Source of the DNA: Pseudomonadota bacterium
GTDB lineage: Bacteria; Pseudomonadota; Gammaproteobacteria; Steroidobacterales; Steroidobacteraceae
DNA: 8,897 bases
Assembly: GCA_021808195.1 (NCBI GenBank)
Contig: JAKBCE010000096.1
Coordinates: 1-8,897, forward strand
Direction: 5' to 3'
In this document: in pieces, positions 5,773-8,897 of the stretch
How positions within the stretch are numbered: the first letter of the stretch is position 1
How the letters are laid out: every line of letters starts with the position of its first letter
Notes under the pieces: model-generated
What the model was told of the DNA's origin: nothing
What the model saw: the letters and a program-made list of their open reading frames with translations, nothing else
Database searches by the model: none
Position numbers and translations under genes: made by a program

Positions 5773-7023
5773 ATGAGATTTCGCAACGCGAACGTCCTGG
5801 CCGCTGTCCTGTGCGCCGCACTCAGCGCGCCGGCCGCACACGCCATCAGCGTCAAGGCCGGAAAATGGAAGCTGTCGTTCAACGGCAACGTCAACGCGCA
5901 CTACATCTATTCGCAGTGCGAGAAGCACCCGAGCGTCGTGGCCGGCGGCCTGGCCTGCGTGGCGAGCAACGGGTCCTCCTCGGTCTCGAACGGTCTGCTG
6001 CCGGCCGCCCTGACGGTCAGCGGCGCGACCGTCCAGGACGGCTACCACATCGGCTTCACCTTCGGGCTGTACCCCGGCATCAGCACCAACGACGGCGGCA
6101 GCCCGAACCTGCAGGTCGGCAGCTCCAACTTCGGCCACACCGCCCTCGGCACGGCGGGACTCGATGTCCGCCAGGCGTTCCTCACGGTCGGCAACAAGCA
6201 CTTCGGCACCATCATGGCCGGCCGCAACATCGGACTGTTCGCCTCCGATGCGATCCTGAATGACATGACCCTGCTCGGCGTGGGCGCCGGCAACGGCAAT
6301 TACGCCGCTCCGGCCAATACCTCACTCGGCTCGATCGGCCTCGGCTACATCTACACCGACTGGCTGGCGCAAATCGACTACACCACCCCCACGGTGCACG
6401 GCGCGAACGTGACGGTGGGCATCTTCGATCCTCTGAACACGCTCGGGCAGGTGCCGGCAAATCATTCCACGCCCGGATTCCAGGCCAAAGTCACCTACAC
6501 GCTCGGCAATCTGTACCTGTCGGCGAGCGGACTGTACCAGCGCCAGGCGATCGCCTGCTCGGACCCGTCGCTCAACGCCACCGCGTGCGTAATCGGTGCG
6601 AACAATCTGCACTACAGCAGCGCCGCGTTCGATATCGGCGGCAAGTACACCGCCGGGCCCTTCCAGGTCATGAGCTGGTACTACCGCGGCAACGGCGTCG
6701 GCACGACCGGTCTGTTCGTGAACTCGAACGACTCACTCGGCCACCCGCGCGGCTCGGAGGGATTCATCGCGCAGTTGACCTACACCTACGGCAAGACGAA
6801 ATACGGCATCAACTACGGAGAAAGCAAGCTCGACCCGACCGCGCTGGATCTGGCCAACGGCACGCTGGTCGAGATGAACAACAAGTGGACCGCCGGGGTC
6901 TATCACCACCTCACCCACAATCTGCTCCTGGTCGGAGAATTCAGCCGGCTCCAGTCGACCAATGACATGGGTCAGAAGAACGCCAGCTGGAACATCAATG
7001 CCGGCCTGTTCCTGAGCTTCTGA
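5773..7023 (+). CDS. Outer-membrane porin under sigma-54 control
   Basis: This 416-residue protein has an N-terminal signal peptide. After MRFRNANVLA comes a short hydrophobic core ending SAPAAHA, so cleavage is likely after residue 24. The mature part alternates polar and aromatic residues in beta strands (WKLSFNGNVNAHYIY, YHIGFTFGLY, YGINYGES). It ends NINAGLFLSF, whose terminal Phe is the usual Bam-recognised signature of outer-membrane barrels. Length fits a 16-strand trimeric general porin. Cys pairs C49/C62 and C262/C272 probably form loop disulfides. The frame stays open upstream to a TTG at 5662, but the sigma-54 promoter lies inside that extension and the signal peptide begins at 5773, so 5773 is chosen. 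The Shine-Dalgarno is CGCAGGGGGCT, five bases before the ATG. The transported solute cannot be read from sequence; strict sigma-54 control suggests a specific inducible nutrient. Confidence 0.9.
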   Translation: MRFRNANVLAAVLCAALSAPAAHAISVKAGKWKLSFNGNVNAHYIYSQCEKHPSVVAGGLACVASNGSSSVSNGLLPAALTVSGATVQDGYHIGFTFGLYPGISTNDGGSPNLQVGSSNFGHTALGTAGLDVRQAFLTVGNKHFGTIMAGRNIGLFASDAILNDMTLLGVGAGNGNYAAPANTSLGSIGLGYIYTDWLAQIDYTTPTVHGANVTVGIFDPLNTLGQVPANHSTPGFQAKVTYTLGNLYLSASGLYQRQAIACSDPSLNATACVIGANNLHYSSAAFDIGGKYTAGPFQVMSWYYRGNGVGTTGLFVNSNDSLGHPRGSEGFIAQLTYTYGKTKYGINYGESKLDPTALDLANGTLVEMNNKWTAGVYHHLTHNLLLVGEFSRLQSTNDMGQKNASWNINAGLFLSF

Positions 7024-7040
7024 CAGGCCGACGGTGCGCC

Positions 7041-7068
7041 GCCAGTGGTCCGGAAACGGACCACTGGC
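7041..7068 (+). terminator. Porin terminator hairpin with GAAA tetraloop
   Basis: A perfect 12-bp stem (GCCAGTGGTCCG 7041-7052, complement 7057-7068) is closed by a GAAA loop, a stable GNRA tetraloop, 17 bp after the porin stop. A short T-run (7084-7087) follows 15 bp later rather than directly, so termination may be partial. The hairpin separates the porin transcript from pqqU. Confidence 0.75.
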
Positions 7069-7074
7069 CGGCTC

Positions 7075-7106
7075 TTGCCCCCATTTTGCGCTGACCTCGG
7101 TACAAT
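7075..7106 (+). promoter_or_regulatory. Possible sigma-70 promoter of the TonB receptor
   Basis: TACAAT (7101-7106) is a good -10 element. The only recognisable -35, TTGCCC at 7075-7080, sits 20 bp away, longer than ideal. Transcription would begin near 7113, with a ~77-nt leader. No Fur box was recognised in the gap, which fits a receptor not devoted to iron. Confidence 0.35.
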
Positions 7107-7189
7107 CACGGCGGGCGAGCGGTACGGTGCAGTTCCGGCGGCGCCCGCGTGGATCCCCGGACTCTGCCAGCGGAACGACACGAGCAGCC

Positions 7190-8897
7190 ATGTCCTCAAC
7201 ACGCAGCCTGTCCCTCAGGCCCGGCCAGGGCCGGCCCGCAACACGTACCGTCTGGCTCACCGCAACCGCAGCGGCATGGGCGGCAGGCGGCCTGCCGGCC
7301 CGCGCCGCGCCCGCGCAGCGTCTCACCGACATCGTGGTGACGGCCACCCGGATCGCAATGCCCGCCTTCGACGTGCCAGCCTCGATCAGCAGCGTCTCGG
7401 GCGCCGATTTGCGCGACGACGCGCTCGGCATCAATCTCGCCGAGGGTGTGCGCTCGGTCGCCGGCCTGCTGGTGCGCAACCAATACGACTACGCACAGGA
7501 CCAGCAGGTGTCGATTCGCGGGATCGGTGCCGGCTCGGCGTTCGGCGTGCGCGGCGTGCGGATCTATCAGGACGGCATCCCGCAGAGCGGCCCGGACGGT
7601 CAGGGCCAGGTCTCGCAGTTCAACCTCGGCTCGGCGCAGCGCGTGGAGGTGCTCGAAGGGCCGTTCTCGGCGCTCTACGGCAACTCCTCCGGCGGTGTGA
7701 TCCAGATATTCACCGCCTCGGGAAAAGCGCCCGGCTCGCTGCGCTTCGACCTCGGTTTCGGCAGCTTCGGCGCCGTGCGCGCCGGCGTCGATGCCAGCGA
7801 TGCGCTCGGCAAGCTGCGCTACAACCTGGACTTCACCCACTTCTCCTGGCAGGGCTTCCGGCCGCAACAAAAGGCACGCAGCGAGTCCTTCAACGGTAAG
7901 GTGAACTACGCGCTGAACTCACGCAGCTCGCTGACGTTCGTCGCGAACGTGCTGTCGCGCCCAGACTCGCTCGACGCGCAAGGACTCACCGCCGCGCAGC
8001 TCGCCGTCAACCCCGATCAGACCAGCGCCGGGGCCCTCGCCTTCCATACCCGAAAGGCACTCGATCAGCAGGAAGGCGGGCTGATCTTCAAGCACGCATT
8101 CGGCGCACACCAGCAGTTGCGCCTGATGGGCTACTACGGTCACCGCAGCGTGCTGCAGTTCCTCTCCATCCCGGTCGGCGCGCAGTTCGCACCGGCGAGC
8201 TCCGGTGGCGTCGTCGATCTGCACCGGAACTTCGGCGGCGGTGATGCCCGCTGGAGCCTCAAGACCCGCCTCGCCGGTCACGCACTCGCCTGGATCGCCG
8301 GAGTGAGCTACGACACGCAGAACGAACTGCGCCGCGGGTATGACAACTTCATAGGCCCGGCGCTCGGCGTGCAAGGTGCGCTGCGGCGCAACGAGAACGA
8401 CATTGCGCGCAACATCGACGAATACACGCAAGCGAGCGTCTCGCTGTCGCGGCAGTGGAGCGTCATGCTCGGCGTACGCCACAGCGAAGTGAAGTTCATC
8501 ACCCAGGACCACTTCATTACCCCGGGCAACGGCAACGACTCCGGCGGCGTGACCTACACGGCCACCTCGCCGGTGGCCGGCGTGCTGTACGCGCCGATCG
8601 ACTGGCTGCACCTGTACGCCGCCTTCGGCCAGGGCTTTCGTACGCCGCTTGCCTCCGAGCTCGCCTACCGGCCCGACGGTGCGCCGGGCCTGAACCTCGC
8701 ACTGCGTCCAGCACGCAGCAACAATGGAGAGATCGGCGCGAAATTTCAGGTCGGGCGCACGCTGAATGCCTCCATCGCGGCGTTCCTGACGCATACCAAT
8801 GACGAAATCGTCGTCGTCACCGACAGTGGCGGCCGCACCACGTATCAGAACGCCGGGCGGACGCGCCGCAGCGGCGCGCAGGCCTCGCTGGCGTATC
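7190..8897 (+). CDS. pqqU: TonB-dependent receptor, PqqU/YncD-like (PQQ uptake), 5' part
   Basis: The frame is open from ATG 7190 to the window edge (569 codons) without a stop, so about four fifths of a ~700-residue receptor is present. Residues 1-39 form an export signal (cleavage near LPARA-AP), followed by the TonB box DIVVTATR (47-54). The plug domain follows, with DQQVSIRG (104-111), RIYQDGIP (124-131), DGQGQ (136-140), VEVLEGPFSALYGN (152-165) and SGGV (167-170); the barrel comes after. Recalled E. coli YncD, shown to import pyrroloquinoline quinone and renamed PqqU, has near-identical signatures: NYAQDLQLSIRG, PDGQGQ, GPFSALYGN, TPGNGDDSG, DDEIVV and SGGRTTYKNAGKTRR. Here they are DYAQDQQVSIRG, PDGQGQ, GPFSALYGN, TPGNGNDSG, NDEIVV and SGGRTTYQNAGRTRR. 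PQQ is thus the probable ligand, giving periplasmic quinoprotein dehydrogenases their cofactor without synthesis. The Shine-Dalgarno is weak (GAGC). Siderophore transport is the fallback, but conservation extends into the barrel. Confidence 0.85.
   Translation, partial: MSSTRSLSLRPGQGRPATRTVWLTATAAAWAAGGLPARAAPAQRLTDIVVTATRIAMPAFDVPASISSVSGADLRDDALGINLAEGVRSVAGLLVRNQYDYAQDQQVSIRGIGAGSAFGVRGVRIYQDGIPQSGPDGQGQVSQFNLGSAQRVEVLEGPFSALYGNSSGGVIQIFTASGKAPGSLRFDLGFGSFGAVRAGVDASDALGKLRYNLDFTHFSWQGFRPQQKARSESFNGKVNYALNSRSSLTFVANVLSRPDSLDAQGLTAAQLAVNPDQTSAGALAFHTRKALDQQEGGLIFKHAFGAHQQLRLMGYYGHRSVLQFLSIPVGAQFAPASSGGVVDLHRNFGGGDARWSLKTRLAGHALAWIAGVSYDTQNELRRGYDNFIGPALGVQGALRRNENDIARNIDEYTQASVSLSRQWSVMLGVRHSEVKFITQDHFITPGNGNDSGGVTYTATSPVAGVLYAPIDWLHLYAAFGQGFRTPLASELAYRPDGAPGLNLALRPARSNNGEIGAKFQVGRTLNASIAAFLTHTNDEIVVVTDSGGRTTYQNAGRTRRSGAQASLAY

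Noticed and set aside
5535..6263. Open frames of 242 (+) and 211 (-) codons across the porin leader and 5' end
   Set aside because: Both cross the sigma-54 promoter and the signal-peptide region of the porin and have no family features.
7919..8794. 291-codon minus-strand frame, with others at 7045-7899 (+) and 7196-7870 (-)
   Set aside because: All lie over the TonB receptor frame, which runs without a stop to the window edge and carries TonB box, plug and barrel motifs.
1..8897. Mobile elements, CRISPR arrays, tRNA/rRNA genes, toxin-antitoxin or phage genes
   Set aside because: No transposase or integrase frames, spaced repeats, cloverleaf or small paired ORFs were seen on either strand.

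Overview
The window is GC-rich DNA from a Gram-negative bacterium. It encodes an outer-membrane porin, a TonB-dependent receptor, a textbook sigma-54 promoter and a GAFTGA-bearing sigma-54 activator. Glutathione-dependent formaldehyde dehydrogenase plus an E. coli YncD/PqqU-like receptor suggest a proteobacterium. The DUF5666-like protein at the left edge leans toward a high-GC gammaproteobacterium of the Nevskiales/Steroidobacterales/Xanthomonadales kind, but this placement is a guess from family resemblance. I see no transposase, CRISPR, tRNA or rRNA.

Layout, left to right: (1) the 3' end of a secreted beta-rich DUF5666-like protein (+). (2) A strong bidirectional hairpin. (3) frmA, class III alcohol dehydrogenase / S-(hydroxymethyl)glutathione dehydrogenase (-). 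(4) A divergent control region with a sigma-70 promoter and a 17-bp dyad. (5) Regulator A (+), AcoR-like GAF-PAS-AAA-Fis, whose AAA+ domain lacks the whole GAFTGA segment. (6) Regulator B (-), overlapping A tail-to-tail by 23 bp. It is a sigma-54 activator with an intact GAFTGA motif but no sensory domain. (7) A 349-bp divergent region with several TGTnnC-type half-sites, a 9-bp inverted repeat and a consensus -24/-12 sigma-54 promoter. (8) A signal-peptide-bearing porin (+). (9) A GAAA-loop hairpin terminator. (10) The first ~569 codons of a TonB-dependent receptor that closely resembles the PQQ-uptake receptor PqqU/YncD (+). It runs off the right edge.

Working model (inference): the locus belongs to oxidation of alcohols or one-carbon compounds. 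PQQ taken up by PqqU would supply periplasmic quinoprotein dehydrogenases, the porin would admit a small substrate, and FrmA would remove formaldehyde in the cytosol. The most unusual part is the regulator pair. One partner has the sensor but not the sigma-54-contacting loop, and the other has the loop but not the sensor. Their Fis-type recognition helices share the core RNTLYR, and related half-sites lie upstream of both divergent pairs. This suggests a split, possibly hetero-oligomeric, sigma-54 control system.
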